From Aestuariivirga sp. (GTDB lineage Bacteria > Pseudomonadota > Alphaproteobacteria > Rhizobiales > Aestuariivirgaceae), in NCBI RefSeq assembly GCF_020252405.1, contig NZ_JADCDA010000036.1:1-64000 (forward strand): a stretch of 64,000 nucleotides of DNA, given 5' to 3'. The notes under the pieces are model-generated. The model worked only from the letters and a program-made list of their open reading frames with translations. It made no database searches and was not told the DNA's origin. How positions within the stretch are numbered: position 1 is the stretch's first letter; each line of letters starts with the position of its first letter. The translations under genes were made by a program, and so were the position numbers. Shown here in pieces: positions 1 through 9,594 of the stretch.

Positions 1-54
1 CGAGGCAAGCTCCGCCTCCCACTCCAGCAACGCGCCCGACCACTCCGCGACCAT
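1..54 (-). CDS. N-terminal fragment of an unidentified protein, cut by window edge
   Basis: Only the first 18 codons are visible (MVAEWSGALLEWEAELAS), and the frame stays open to the edge. It is absent from the ORF track because it is so short. The start is supported by a strong Shine-Dalgarno sequence: the antisense strand reads GGGAGGACGACA before the ATG, giving ideal spacing. It lies downstream of gltD on the same strand, separated by a palindromic repeat. Its function cannot be guessed from this fragment. Confidence 0.5.
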   Translation of the reverse strand, partial: MVAEWSGALLEWEAELAS

Positions 55-162
55 TGTCGTCCTCCCGCCAAAAGCGGCAGGAATCACAAATCTATCGCAG
101 ACGCAACTGTAGTACTAATGGAGTCAATTGATCGCCCGCCGCTCTAGCCTCTGCTCCAACTC

Positions 163-243
163 TCATCATGCCCGGGCTTGTCCCGGGCATCTTTTTCGGC
201 CGCCACCAAAAAGGATCGCCGGGACAAGCCCGGCGATGATGTC
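163..243. repeat. Dispersed palindromic repeat, family B copy 1
   Basis: Two hairpin-forming arms, CATGCCCGGGCTTGTCCCGGGCAT and a GATCGCCGGGACAAGCCCGGCGAT arm, flank a TTTTTCGGCCGCCACCAAAAA centre. A second copy lies in the opposite orientation at about 21.9 kb. It sits just past the gltD stop and could serve as an mRNA 3' end, but that role is inferred. Confidence 0.75.
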
Positions 244-263
244 GTCCGTGAGGGAAGTCAAAC

Positions 264-1682
264 CTACCGCGGCAGGCTCGTCGATCCCATGAGGAACTGA
301 TCCACCGCATGCGCCGCCTGGCGGCCTTCGCGGATGGCCCAGACCACCAGCGACTGGCCGCGCCGCATGTCGCCGGCCGAGAACACCTTCGGGATTGAGG
401 TCTTGTAACTCATCACATTGGCCTCGACATTGCCGCGCCCGTCCAGCTTCACGTCGAGCGACTTGAGCAGTCCTTCGTGCACGGGCGAGACGAAGCCCAT
501 GGCGAGCAGCACCAGGTCCGCCTTGAGCTCGAATTCAGAGCCCGGGATTTCCTTCATGCCGGCATCGATGCGCACGCAGTGGAGCTTTTTCACGTGGCCG
601 TTCTCGCCCGAGAAGGACCTGGTGAGAACCGAGAACTCGCGGTCCGCCCCCTCCATGTGCGACGACGAGGTGCGAAGCTTCAAGGGCCAGTTCGGCCAGG
701 TGAGCAGCTTGTTCTCCTTCTCGGGCGGCTTCGGCATCACCTCGAGCTGTTCGACCGAGAGCGCACCCTGACGCACCGAGGTGCCGATGCAGTCAGACCC
801 CGTGTCGCCGCCGCCGATGACGACGACGTGCTTTCCCTCCGCGGTGATCGGGCGGTTGTCGGCCTGAGGCTCCTTGCCCACGCGGCGGTTCTGCTGCGGC
901 AGGAATTCCATGGCGAAGTGGATGCCGCTGAGGTCGCGGCCCGGCACCGGCAAATCGCGCGGCTTTTCGGAGCCGCCCGCCAGCACCACCGCATCGAAGC
1001 TGCCGATCAGCTGCCTGGCATCCTGCGTCACGCCGATATGGACGCCATAATGGAAGGTGACGCCCTCCGACTCCATCTGCGCGATGCGGCGGTCGATCAG
1101 GTGCTTCTCCATCTTGAAGTCGGGAATGCCATAGCGCAGCAGGCCGCCCGCGCGTGCGTTCTTCTCGAACACATGCACGTTGTGGCCCACGCGCGCCAGC
1201 TGTTGCGCGGCGGCAAGGCCCGCGGGACCCGAACCGATGATCGCCACCTTCTTCCCCGTCTTGTCGCGGAAGGACTCAGGCTTCAGCCAGCCATTCTCCC
1301 AGGCGCGGTCGACGATGGCGCATTCGATCGTCTTGATGGTGACCGGCGCATCCTCGAGGTTCAGCGTGCAGGACGCTTCGCAGGGCGCCGGGCACACACG
1401 ACCGGTGAATTCGGGGAAGTTGTTGGTGGAGTGCAGGTTGCGCGAGGCCTCTTCCCAGTCACCCAGATAGACAAGGTCATTCCAGTCCGGAATCTGGTTG
1501 TTGACGGGGCAGCCGTTGTGACAGAACGGAATGCCGCAGTTCATGCAGCGCGCCGCCTGGTTTTTCACGGCCTCCGCCGAAAGCGGAATGACGAACTCGT
1601 TATAGTGGCGCACCCGGTCGGCGGCCGGCGTATACTTTCGTTCCTGCCGCTCGATCTCGAGGAAACCCGTAATCTTTCCCAT
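264..1682 (-). CDS. gltD: Glutamate synthase (NADPH) small subunit
   Basis: This is the beta subunit of glutamate synthase. It oxidises NADPH and passes electrons through FAD and iron-sulfur clusters to the large subunit for glutamate formation from glutamine and 2-oxoglutarate in the cytoplasm. The N-terminal cysteine clusters [14 protein letters not shown] (around residue 46) and CPAPCEASC (around residue 97) bind the [4Fe-4S] centres. The FAD dinucleotide fold [10 protein letters not shown] is near residue 150 and the NADPH fold [11 protein letters not shown] near residue 290. Its 472 residues match the family. Its start lies one base after the gltB stop, so the two genes form one operon with gltB first. 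Confidence 0.97.
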   Translation of the reverse strand: MGKITGFLEIERQERKYTPAADRVRHYNEFVIPLSAEAVKNQAARCMNCGIPFCHNGCPVNNQIPDWNDLVYLGDWEEASRNLHSTNNFPEFTGRVCPAPCEASCTLNLEDAPVTIKTIECAIVDRAWENGWLKPESFRDKTGKKVAIIGSGPAGLAAAQQLARVGHNVHVFEKNARAGGLLRYGIPDFKMEKHLIDRRIAQMESEGVTFHYGVHIGVTQDARQLIGSFDAVVLAGGSEKPRDLPVPGRDLSGIHFAMEFLPQQNRRVGKEPQADNRPITAEGKHVVVIGGGDTGSDCIGTSVRQGALSVEQLEVMPKPPEKENKLLTWPNWPLKLRTSSSHMEGADREFSVLTRSFSGENGHVKKLHCVRIDAGMKEIPGSEFELKADLVLLAMGFVSPVHEGLLKSLDVKLDGRGNVEANVMSYKTSIPKVFSAGDMRRGQSLVVWAIREGRQAAHAVDQFLMGSTSLPR

Positions 1683-1683
1683 C

Positions 1684-4600
1684 TTATGCGCTCCTCTTCA
1701 CGCCGATCGTCGTGCCGTCGCTGTCCTTCTGCGCCTGTTCGAGTTCCTTGAGCGCCCGGGCATATTCGACCGGCATCACCTTCACGAATTTCGGCAGATA
1801 GGCGCTCCAATTGTCCAGAATGTCACGGGCGCGCGACGAGGCCGTGTATTTCAGGTGGCGCGTCAGCAGCTCGCGCACGCGCTCGGCATCGTTGCGGTCC
1901 ATCTGCGAGGTGACATCGACGAGGCCGTGGCTGATCAGGTCGCCGGTCGCATGCAGCAGCTTCTCGGTGGCCTTCTCCTCCGCCGGAACCGGCTGCAGGT
2001 CGACCATGGAGAGGTTGCAGCGCTTGGCGAAGTCGCCCGCCTCGTCGAGCACATAGGCGACACCGCCCGACATGCCCGCCGCGAAGTTGCGGCCCGTCTC
2101 GCCGATGACGAGAACGACGCCACCCGTCATGTATTCGCAGCCGTGGTCGCCCACGCCTTCGACCACCGCGACGGCGCCGGAGTTCCGCACCGCGAAACGC
2201 TCGCCCGCAACACCGCGGAAATAGCACTCGCCGGTGATCGCGCCATAGAGCACGGTGTTGCCGACGATGATGGACTTCTCAGGCACGAAGCCGATCTTGT
2301 CCCTGGGCCTGACGATCAGCTTGCCGCCGGACAGGCCCTTGCCGACATAATCATTGGCCTCGCCGGTCAGCTCGAGCGTGACGCCCTTCGCCGCCCAGGC
2401 GCCGAAGCTCTGGCCGGCGATGCCGTCGAACGTCACCGTGATGGTGTCCTCCGGCAGCCCCGCATGGCCATAGCGCCTGGCGACCTCGCCCGAGAGCATG
2501 GCGCCCGCCGTGCGGTCATAATTGTGGATCTTCGTCTCGATCAGAACTTTCTCACCGCGCTCCAGCGCAGGCTTCGCTTCCGCGATCAGCTTGCGGTCGA
2601 GGATCTTGTCGATGCCATGGTCCTGCACTGTCACGCGCTTGGTGGCGACGGGGCCGTGGACGTCCGGCTTGGCGAAGATCTTCGAGAAGTCGAGGCCGCG
2701 CGCCTTCCAGTGCGCAATCGCCGTCTGCTGGTCGAGGAAGGCCGTCTCGCCGATGAGCTCATCGTAAGAACGAAGGCCCATGGCCGCCATCAGCGCGCGC
2801 AGCTCCTCGGCCACGAAGAAGAAGTAGTTGATGACATGCTCCGGCTGGCCCTTGAAGCGCCTGCGCAGTTCGGGGTCCTGGGTGGCCACGCCCACGGGGC
2901 AGGTGTTCAAGTGGCACTTCCGCATCATGATGCAGCCCGCGGCGATCAGCGGCGCCGTGGCGAAGCCGATCTCGTCCGCGCCCAGCAGCGCCGCGATCAG
3001 CACGTCGCGCCCGGTGCGGATGCCGCCATCTGCCTGCACCGCGATGCGGCCGCGCAGGTCATTGGCCACCAGCGTCTGCTGCGTCTCGGCCAGGCCGATC
3101 TCCCAGGGGAGGCCCGCATGCTTGATCGAGGTCAGCGGAGAGGCGCCCGTGCCGCCCTCGTAACCCGAGATCGTCACATGGTCGGCATGCGCCTTGGAAA
3201 CGCCTGCGGCCACTGTGCCCACGCCGACCTCGGACACGAGCTTGACGGAGACCTGGGCCCCCGGGTTCACATTCTTCAGGTCGAAGATCAGCTGTGCGAG
3301 GTCTTCGATCGAATAGATGTCATGGTGCGGCGGCGGCGAGATGAGGCCGACGCCGGGTGTCGAGTGGCGCACCTTGGCGATGGTCGCGTCCACCTTGTGG
3401 CCGGGCAGCTGGCCGCCCTCGCCGGGCTTCGCTCCTTGCGCCATCTTGATCTGCATCATGTCGGAGTTGACAAGATATTCCGTCGTGACCCCGAAGCGGC
3501 CGGAGGCCACCTGCTTGATGGCGGAGCGCATGGAGTCGCCATTGGGCAGCGGCTTGAAGCGGTCCGCCTCCTCGCCGCCCTCGCCGGTGTTGGACTTGCC
3601 GCCGATGCGGTTCATGGCAATGGCCAGCGTCGTATGCGCCTCGCGGCTGATCGAACCGAAGGACATGGCCCCGGTGGAGAAGCGCCTCACGATTTTCTCC
3701 GCGGGTTCGACTTCCGAGATGTCGACGGGCTTGCGGCCCATCTCCTCGGCCGTCCGTATACGGAACAGCCCGCGCATGGTTTTCAGCGTCTCGGACTGCT
3801 CGTTCACCGCCCTGGCGAAGGCAAGATACTTGTCCTGTGAATTGCCGCGCACCGCGTGCTGCAGGCTGGAAATCGTGTCGGAGTTCCACACATGCGCCTC
3901 GCCGCGGATGCGCTGGGCGTAGTCGCCGCCCACGTCAAGCGCGGCGCGGAACACCGGGTTCTCGCCAAAGGCGTTCTCATGCCGGCGGAAGGCTTCTTCC
4001 GCGATCTCCAGGAGGCCCACGCCCTCGATCTGCGTCGCCGTGCCGGTGAAATACTTCTTCACGAAGTCGGAGGAGAGGCCCACCGCGTCGAAGATCTGCG
4101 CGCCGCAATAGGACTGGTAGGTCGAGATGCCCATCTTGGACATCACCTTGAGAATGCCCTTGTCGATGGCCTTGATATAACGCTTCACCGCCTCATAGCC
4201 TGTGATCTTCTCCTCGAGCGTGGGGAGCATGTCCTCCAGCGTCTCGAAGGCGAGATAGGGGTTGATGGCTTCCGCGCCATAGCCCGCGAGCGCGCAGAAC
4301 TGATGCACCTCGCGCGCCTCGCCCGTCTCGGCCACCAGGCCAACCTGCGTGCGCAGGCCCTTGCGGATCAAATGGTGATGCGTGGCGGAGGTGGCAAGGA
4401 GCGCCGGGATCGGCACGCGCTCGGCCGAGACAGCGCGGTCGGAGAGGATGATGATGTTGTAGCCATCCTTCACCGCCCGCTCGGCCAGCGCGCAGACGGA
4501 GTCAAGCGCCGCTTCCATGTACTGGTGGCCGTTCGCCACATCGTAAGTGATGTCGATGGTGGCGGTGCGGAACGGGTTGTCGGCCACCGCACCGATGGTG

Positions 4601-6357
4601 CGGATGCGCTCAAGGTCCTCGTTGGTGAGGATCGGCTGGGCCACCTCGAGGCGCATATGCGCCGAGGTGCCCTTGAGGTCCAGGAGGTTGGGGCGCGGCC
4701 CGATGAAGGAGACGAGCGACATCACCAGCTCCTCGCGGATCGGGTCGATGGGCGGGTTCGTCACCTGCGCGAAGTTCTGCTTGAAATAGGTGTCGAGCGT
4801 CTTGGGCCGGTCGCTGAGCGCCGAGATCGGCGCGTCATTGCCCATGGAGCCCACGGCCTCCTGTCCCGTCTGGGCCATTGGGGCCATCAGCACCTTCAGG
4901 TCTTCCTGAGTGTAACCGAAGGCCTGCTGGCGGTCGAGCAACGGCACGGTCGAATGCGCGCGGCGCGTCTTTGAGGCCGGAAGGTCCTTCAGCACGATCT
5001 GCGTGCGCTTCAGCCACTCCTTATAGGGATGCGCGGTGGAGAGCTGCTTCTTCAGCTCCTCATCCGCGATGATGCGCTTCTGCTCGAGGTCGATCAGCAG
5101 CATCTTGCCCGGCTGCAGGCGCCACTTGTGGGTGATGCGCTCTTCCGCGAACTGCAGGCAGCCCATTTCGGAGGCGAGCAGGATGTGCCCGTCATCGCTC
5201 GTCATGTAGCGCGAGGGGCGCAAGCCGTTGCGGTCCAGCGTGGCGCCGATCATCCTGCCGTCGGTGAACACCATGGCGGCCGGGCCGTCCCACGGCTCCA
5301 TGAGGGCGGCGTGATATTCGTAAAAGGCGCGGCGGTCCACGTCCATCAGCGGATTGCCCGCCCAGGCCTCCGGGATCAGCATCATCATGGCATGGGGAAG
5401 CGGGTAGCCGCCCATGGTCAGGAATTCGAGCGCGTTGTCGAAGCAGGCCGTGTCCGACTGGCCTTCGTAGGAGATGGGCCAAAGCTTGGAGAGGTCCTCG
5501 CCGATGATATCGGAACGCATGTTGGCCTGGCGCGCGGCCATCCAGTTATAGTTGCCGCGCACCGTGTTGATTTCGCCGTTGTGGCAGATGAAGCGATAGG
5601 GGTGCGCCAGCGGCCAGCTGGGGAAGGTGTTGGTCGAGAAGCGCTGGTGCACCATCGCGAAGGCGCTTTCGACGCGGCTGTCCTCGAGGTCGCGGTAATA
5701 GGCGCCAAGCTCGGCACCCAGAACGAGGCCCTTGTAGACCAGCGTGCGGGCGGAGACCGAGACCGGATAATAGGTCCTGGCCTTGGATCCCAGCACTTCG
5801 AGAACGCGGTTGGAGACGACCTTGCGGCAGACGAACAGCTTTCGCTCGAAATGCGCCTCGTCGCGGATCGTCGGCCCGCGCCCGATAAAGACCTGGCGGT
5901 GGAAGGGCTCCGTACCCTTCACCGAATATCCGAGCACGGATGAATCCACCGGCACGTCGCGCCAGCCCAAAACCTTCAGGCCCTCCTCCCGCGTCGTCTC
6001 CCACCAGATGCGCTCCACGTCCTGGCGGTAGACGGGCTCGCGCGGCATGAAAAGCTGGCCCACGCCGTAATGCCCCGCCTCGGGAAGCCCGATGCCGAGG
6101 CGCCTCGCCTCCTCCGCGAAGAAGGAATGCGGGACCTGCAGCATCAGCCCCGCGCCGTCGCCCGCCTTTGGATCGGCGCCCACCGCGCCGCGATGTTCGA
6201 GGTTCTTGAGGATGGACAGGCCATCCGCGATCATGCGGTGGCTTTTGACATTGTGGATATTGGCGATGAGGCCGATGCCGCAGGCATCATGCTCGTTCTT
6301 CGGGTCGTAAAGACCATGCGCCTCCGGAAGACCTTCTGGCCGGTATTGAATGTTCAT
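1684..6357 (-). CDS. gltB: Glutamate synthase (NADPH) large subunit
   Basis: This is the alpha subunit of GOGAT. It hydrolyses glutamine in an N-terminal class II amidotransferase domain and channels ammonia to 2-oxoglutarate at an FMN site. I chose the internal start MNIQYRPEG over the longer ORF because AAGGAG stands about seven bases before it. The nucleophilic cysteine is in NEHDACGIG near residue 26, so a propeptide is probably removed. The FMN/synthase domain is recognisable from [11 protein letters not shown] and the [3Fe-4S] motif [13 protein letters not shown]. The C-terminal glycine-rich beta-helix repeats ([22 protein letters not shown]) are present. The length of about 1557 residues is normal. 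It is cotranscribed with gltD. Confidence 0.97.
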   Translation of the reverse strand: MNIQYRPEGLPEAHGLYDPKNEHDACGIGLIANIHNVKSHRMIADGLSILKNLEHRGAVGADPKAGDGAGLMLQVPHSFFAEEARRLGIGLPEAGHYGVGQLFMPREPVYRQDVERIWWETTREEGLKVLGWRDVPVDSSVLGYSVKGTEPFHRQVFIGRGPTIRDEAHFERKLFVCRKVVSNRVLEVLGSKARTYYPVSVSARTLVYKGLVLGAELGAYYRDLEDSRVESAFAMVHQRFSTNTFPSWPLAHPYRFICHNGEINTVRGNYNWMAARQANMRSDIIGEDLSKLWPISYEGQSDTACFDNALEFLTMGGYPLPHAMMMLIPEAWAGNPLMDVDRRAFYEYHAALMEPWDGPAAMVFTDGRMIGATLDRNGLRPSRYMTSDDGHILLASEMGCLQFAEERITHKWRLQPGKMLLIDLEQKRIIADEELKKQLSTAHPYKEWLKRTQIVLKDLPASKTRRAHSTVPLLDRQQAFGYTQEDLKVLMAPMAQTGQEAVGSMGNDAPISALSDRPKTLDTYFKQNFAQVTNPPIDPIREELVMSLVSFIGPRPNLLDLKGTSAHMRLEVAQPILTNEDLERIRTIGAVADNPFRTATIDITYDVANGHQYMEAALDSVCALAERAVKDGYNIIILSDRAVSAERVPIPALLATSATHHHLIRKGLRTQVGLVAETGEAREVHQFCALAGYGAEAINPYLAFETLEDMLPTLEEKITGYEAVKRYIKAIDKGILKVMSKMGISTYQSYCGAQIFDAVGLSSDFVKKYFTGTATQIEGVGLLEIAEEAFRRHENAFGENPVFRAALDVGGDYAQRIRGEAHVWNSDTISSLQHAVRGNSQDKYLAFARAVNEQSETLKTMRGLFRIRTAEEMGRKPVDISEVEPAEKIVRRFSTGAMSFGSISREAHTTLAIAMNRIGGKSNTGEGGEEADRFKPLPNGDSMRSAIKQVASGRFGVTTEYLVNSDMMQIKMAQGAKPGEGGQLPGHKVDATIAKVRHSTPGVGLISPPPHHDIYSIEDLAQLIFDLKNVNPGAQVSVKLVSEVGVGTVAAGVSKAHADHVTISGYEGGTGASPLTSIKHAGLPWEIGLAETQQTLVANDLRGRIAVQADGGIRTGRDVLIAALLGADEIGFATAPLIAAGCIMMRKCHLNTCPVGVATQDPELRRRFKGQPEHVINYFFFVAEELRALMAAMGLRSYDELIGETAFLDQQTAIAHWKARGLDFSKIFAKPDVHGPVATKRVTVQDHGIDKILDRKLIAEAKPALERGEKVLIETKIHNYDRTAGAMLSGEVARRYGHAGLPEDTITVTFDGIAGQSFGAWAAKGVTLELTGEANDYVGKGLSGGKLIVRPRDKIGFVPEKSIIVGNTVLYGAITGECYFRGVAGERFAVRNSGAVAVVEGVGDHGCEYMTGGVVLVIGETGRNFAAGMSGGVAYVLDEAGDFAKRCNLSMVDLQPVPAEEKATEKLLHATGDLISHGLVDVTSQMDRNDAERVRELLTRHLKYTASSRARDILDNWSAYLPKFVKVMPVEYARALKELEQAQKDSDGTTIGVKRSA

Positions 6358-6790
6358 GGCCAACTCCTTGCCCGTCCTCATCCCATCCTCCCCCCGGTGC
6401 CTTCGCGAACCCGGAGGGTCTTCCTATTCTGCGCAGGTGTCGATCTCCTGGGGGCGGGGCCTTCAGGTGGCGCCGGACCCTTAAGGGCGATCAAACTCCT
6501 GGGCAGTTCTGCCCCGAGCGCTCGCCCTCAGTTGCTTTTGCGGAGCGTAGCGCGGGGCAGCCCTGCGGCGTCGTCGACCGGTTTGGCCGTCGCTTTCAGG
6601 GTCTTGGTGGTCGTATTCCGGAGCATCCGGGGTCCACTTGCCTTGATTAACACCGCGAAAGGACAGTGCCACTGTCCTATCTCTGTATGACAGAATGAGG
6701 GGCGTCGCGCAAGATAGGAATCAGCCAGCCGGAAAATCAGCAATAATGTTTCGCGTCAGTCCCGTTACGCCCGGCCCCGGAGAAAAGACC
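6358..6790. other. Divergent intergenic region between gltB and a GNAT gene
   Basis: This gap of over 400 bases separates the divergently transcribed gltB and acetyltransferase genes, so it should hold both promoters. Two short antisense frames (around 6481-6672 and 6528-6743) have no recognisable family and no convincing ribosome site, and I do not call them genes. The only striking element is a perfect 19-base palindrome near its middle, listed separately. Confidence 0.6.
6660..6678. promoter_or_regulatory. Perfect 9-1-9 palindrome, candidate operator
   Basis: AGGACAGTG C CACTGTCCT is a perfect inverted repeat with a one-base centre in the gltB upstream region. Its size and symmetry fit a dimeric regulator binding site. 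No regulator can be named from the sequence alone. Confidence 0.4.
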
Positions 6791-7252
6791 ATGCATATCT
6801 CAAGAGGCGATCTCGCCGATCCCCGCATCATCCGGATGCTGCGCCACCACTTCGACAAATGCCACGAGGTGACGCCGCCCGGCAGCGCCCATGTCTTCGA
6901 CGTCACCCGCCTGGCCGCCCCGGAGATCGACTTCTGGGCCGCCTGGGACGGCGAAACGCTGCTGGGCACCGGCGCCATGAAGCCGCTCGGCGAGACGCAT
7001 GGCGAAGTGAAGTCCATGCACACCGCTGCTGAAGCAAGGCGCCGCGGCGTGGCCAGCGCGCTCTTGCGGCACATCATCGAGACCTCGCGCGGCAGGGGCC
7101 TCACCCGCCTCAGCCTCGAGACCGGCTCCTTCGGCTATTTCGAACCCGCCGTCGCCCTCTACAAGGCCCACGGCTTTGAGGAGTGCCCGCCGTTTGGCGC
7201 TTACAGGCCGGACCCCAACAGCGTGTTTCTGACCCGCAAGCTGCGACACTGA
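6791..7252 (+). CDS. GNAT family N-acetyltransferase
   Basis: This 153-residue protein has the GNAT fold. The acetyl-CoA loop region is RRRGVASALLRHI (around residue 80), followed by the C-terminal strand-helix KAHGFEECPPFGAYRPDPNSVFLTRKL. The start MHISRGDLAD was chosen because GGAG lies eight bases upstream; the track ORF extends 32 codons further without support. The ending resembles PhnO/YafP-like small acetyltransferases, but the substrate is unknown. It is transcribed away from gltB and converges on a second GNAT gene of similar C-terminal pattern. Confidence 0.85.
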   Translation: MHISRGDLADPRIIRMLRHHFDKCHEVTPPGSAHVFDVTRLAAPEIDFWAAWDGETLLGTGAMKPLGETHGEVKSMHTAAEARRRGVASALLRHIIETSRGRGLTRLSLETGSFGYFEPAVALYKAHGFEECPPFGAYRPDPNSVFLTRKLRH

Positions 7253-7316
7253 CGCGTGTTCGGGTGAGGTGGAGCCACCTGATAGGAACATGCGCCGAGG
7301 CGCGGGGGCGGAGCCC

Positions 7317-7778
7317 TCATGTCAGACGCTTCTCCATGAACACGCTGTTCGGATCATCCGCCGGATAATCGCCAAACGCGCCACGGTGGACATAGCCCAG
7401 CCGCCGATAGAGCCCGAGCGACTCCGGCTGGTGGATGCCCGTCTCCAGCCGCGCCAGCCGGCGGCCGCAGGCAATCGCCTCTTCCTCGATCCGCTGCATG
7501 ATGAGCTTCGCAAGCCCCAGCCCGCGCGCGGCGGGCGTCACGTAGATGCGCTTCGCCTCGGCATAGTCCTCATGCAGCCAGCAGCCGCCGATGGCCAATA
7601 TCGCGCCGCCGCGATAGGCCGCGAAGAAGCGCATTTCGGGCTGGCGCAGGGTTTCGATGTCCAAGAGGTGGTTCGACTCGGCCGGATAGAGCGGCACGAG
7701 ATAGGCGTCGAGTTCCTCCACCATCGCCCGAACCGGCGGATGCGCCGGGTCGGCGATGGCGATGACGGCGGCGGTCAC
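7317..7778 (-). CDS. GNAT family N-acetyltransferase
   Basis: This 153-residue acetyltransferase has the acetyl-CoA motif [15 protein letters not shown] and the ending [27 protein letters not shown], close to that of the neighbouring gene. The two may be old duplicates of a widespread alphaproteobacterial subfamily. It starts with GTG, which overlaps the TGA of the upstream acyl-CoA dehydrogenase gene (GTGA), so translation is probably coupled. The substrate is not predictable. Confidence 0.85.
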   Translation of the reverse strand: MTAAVIAIADPAHPPVRAMVEELDAYLVPLYPAESNHLLDIETLRQPEMRFFAAYRGGAILAIGGCWLHEDYAEAKRIYVTPAARGLGLAKLIMQRIEEEAIACGRRLARLETGIHQPESLGLYRRLGYVHRGAFGDYPADDPNSVFMEKRLT

Positions 7779-8953
7779 TGGAAGGCCTGGAGGCCTGTCT
7801 GGGCGCGGCCCAAAATCAGCGCGTGGACGTCATGCGTGCCTTCATAGGTGTTCACCGTCTCGAGGTTCACCATATGGCGGATGACGTGATATTCCTCCGA
7901 TATGCCGTTGCCGCCGTGCATGTCACGCGCCATCCGCGCGATCTCCAGCGACTTGCCGCAGTTGTTGCGCTTCATCAGCGAGATGGCGGGCGGCGCCACG
8001 GCGCCGCGCTCGAGGCCGCGGCCCAAAGCGAGGCAGCCCTGCAGGCCCAGCGCTATCTCGGTCTGCATGTCGGCGAGCTTCTTCTGCACCAGCTGCGTGG
8101 CCGCCAGCGGCTTGCCGAACTGTTTGCGGTCCAGCGTGTATTGCCGCGCGCGGCGCCAGCAGTCTTCCGCCGCGCCCATGACGCCCCAGGCGATTCCGTA
8201 GCGCGCCTTGTTGAGGCAGCCGAAGGGGCCGCCGAGGCCCTTGGCATGGGGCAGCAGGTTTGCATCCGGCACTTCCACATTGTCGAGCACGATCTCGCCG
8301 GTGATCGAGGCGCGCAGCGAAATCTTGCCTTCGATGGCGGGCGTCGAGAAGCCCTTCATGCCGCGCTCCACGATGAAGCCGCGGATCACGCCGTCCTCGG
8401 TCTTGCCCCACACCACCGCCACGTCGGCGATGGGCGAATTCGAGATCCACATCTTGGCGCCGTTCAGCACATAGCCGCCGTCCACCTTCCTGGCGCGGGT
8501 CTTCATGCCGCCGGGATCGGAGCCGGCATCGGGCTCGGTGAGGCCGAAGCAGCCGACCCATTCGCCGGTGGCGAGCCTGGCGAGATATTTCTTCTTCTGT
8601 TCGTCCGAGCCATAGGCCTCGATCGGGTGCATGACGAGCGAGTTCTGCACGCTCATGGCCGAGCGGTAGCCGGAGTCCACGCGCTCCACCTCGCGCGCCA
8701 CGAGGCCGTAGGCGACATAGCCCAGGCCCGCGCCGCCGAAATCGGCCGAGGTCATCACGCCGAGGAAGCCCATCTCGCCCATCTCGTTCATGATCTCGCG
8801 GTCGAAGCGCTCCTCGCGGAAGGCGGACTTGACCCTGGGGCCGAGCTTGTCCTGCGCGAAGGCGCGGGCGGCGTCGCGGATCATGCGTTCCTCGCCGGTG
8901 AGCTGGGATTCGAGGTCGAGCGGGTCTTCCCAATTGAATTCGGCGGTGGCCAT
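7775..8953 (-). CDS. gcdH: Glutaryl-CoA dehydrogenase (acyl-CoA dehydrogenase family)
   Basis: This FAD enzyme oxidises and decarboxylates glutaryl-CoA to crotonyl-CoA in lysine and tryptophan breakdown. The 392 residues show the FAD/substrate signatures [18 protein letters not shown] and [14 protein letters not shown]. The C-terminal block [20 protein letters not shown], with the catalytic glutamate in YEGT, is the pattern typical of glutaryl-CoA dehydrogenases rather than of short-chain dehydrogenases. No other pathway gene is adjacent. The downstream GNAT gene overlaps it by four bases. Confidence 0.88.
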   Translation of the reverse strand: MATAEFNWEDPLDLESQLTGEERMIRDAARAFAQDKLGPRVKSAFREERFDREIMNEMGEMGFLGVMTSADFGGAGLGYVAYGLVAREVERVDSGYRSAMSVQNSLVMHPIEAYGSDEQKKKYLARLATGEWVGCFGLTEPDAGSDPGGMKTRARKVDGGYVLNGAKMWISNSPIADVAVVWGKTEDGVIRGFIVERGMKGFSTPAIEGKISLRASITGEIVLDNVEVPDANLLPHAKGLGGPFGCLNKARYGIAWGVMGAAEDCWRRARQYTLDRKQFGKPLAATQLVQKKLADMQTEIALGLQGCLALGRGLERGAVAPPAISLMKRNNCGKSLEIARMARDMHGGNGISEEYHVIRHMVNLETVNTYEGTHDVHALILGRAQTGLQAFQ

Positions 8954-9042
8954 GAAAAACTCCCCTGGATCAGGTCCTAATGAGCAATGTGGCGCGGACT
9001 TGTCAATTCGGCGAAATGACCCATTGACCCATGGCTTTGCGC

Positions 9043-9594
9043 TCAGCGCACAAGCGCCGACAGGGCCTTGAACTCCGCCGTCCCGGCCCGGCCCAGAAGC
9101 TCGAACACCACCATTTCGGTATTCACCACCTGCACCCCGTGCTGGCGCATGCGCTTCAGCGCCAGGGTCTGGGAGGCCGGCGCGCGCGAGGCCATGGCAT
9201 CGGCCACCGCCAGCACGCCGAAGCCCGCGGCCGCAAGGTCCGCCGCCGTCTGCATGACGCAGACATGGGCCTCGATTCCCGCGAGGATGACGAGCGGCCG
9301 GCCTGCCTCGTGGTGCACGATCAGGTGGTCCTTCAGGCCCTGGTCGCGCCAGCAGGAGAAGGACGTCTTCTCGAAGACCGGCGCATTGCCGGCCTCCTCC
9401 GAAAGACCTGGCACGGTGCGGCCAAGGCCCCTGGGATATTGCTCGGAGACGGTGACGGGCACGCCAAGCGCCCTGGCCGCCTTGAGCAGGATGGCGCAGC
9501 GCGCCTCCGCCTCCGCACCCCCGGACATTGCGGGCAGAAGGCGCTCCTGCATGTCGACGAGGAGCAGGGTGGACTTCGCGGCTTCAACGAGCAT
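9043..9594 (-). CDS. Isochorismatase-like cysteine hydrolase
   Basis: This 183-residue protein belongs to the isochorismatase-like superfamily of small amidohydrolases. Visible hallmarks are the early aspartate in [12 protein letters not shown] and the catalytic cysteine block [14 protein letters not shown]. The sequence [19 protein letters not shown] at the end matches the YcaC-like hydrolase branch. The substrate is unknown. Its start overlaps the end of the upstream peptidase gene by eleven bases, so it is the last gene of an msrB-ptrB-hydrolase run. Confidence 0.82.
   Translation of the reverse strand: MLVEAAKSTLLLVDMQERLLPAMSGGAEAEARCAILLKAARALGVPVTVSEQYPRGLGRTVPGLSEEAGNAPVFEKTSFSCWRDQGLKDHLIVHHEAGRPLVILAGIEAHVCVMQTAADLAAAGFGVLAVADAMASRAPASQTLALKRMRQHGVQVVNTEMVVFELLGRAGTAEFKALSALVR

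Noticed and set aside
6481-6743. Short minus-strand ORFs upstream of gltB
   Set aside because: No family resemblance, no good ribosome sites, arginine-rich low-complexity translation in one frame; more likely regulatory DNA.
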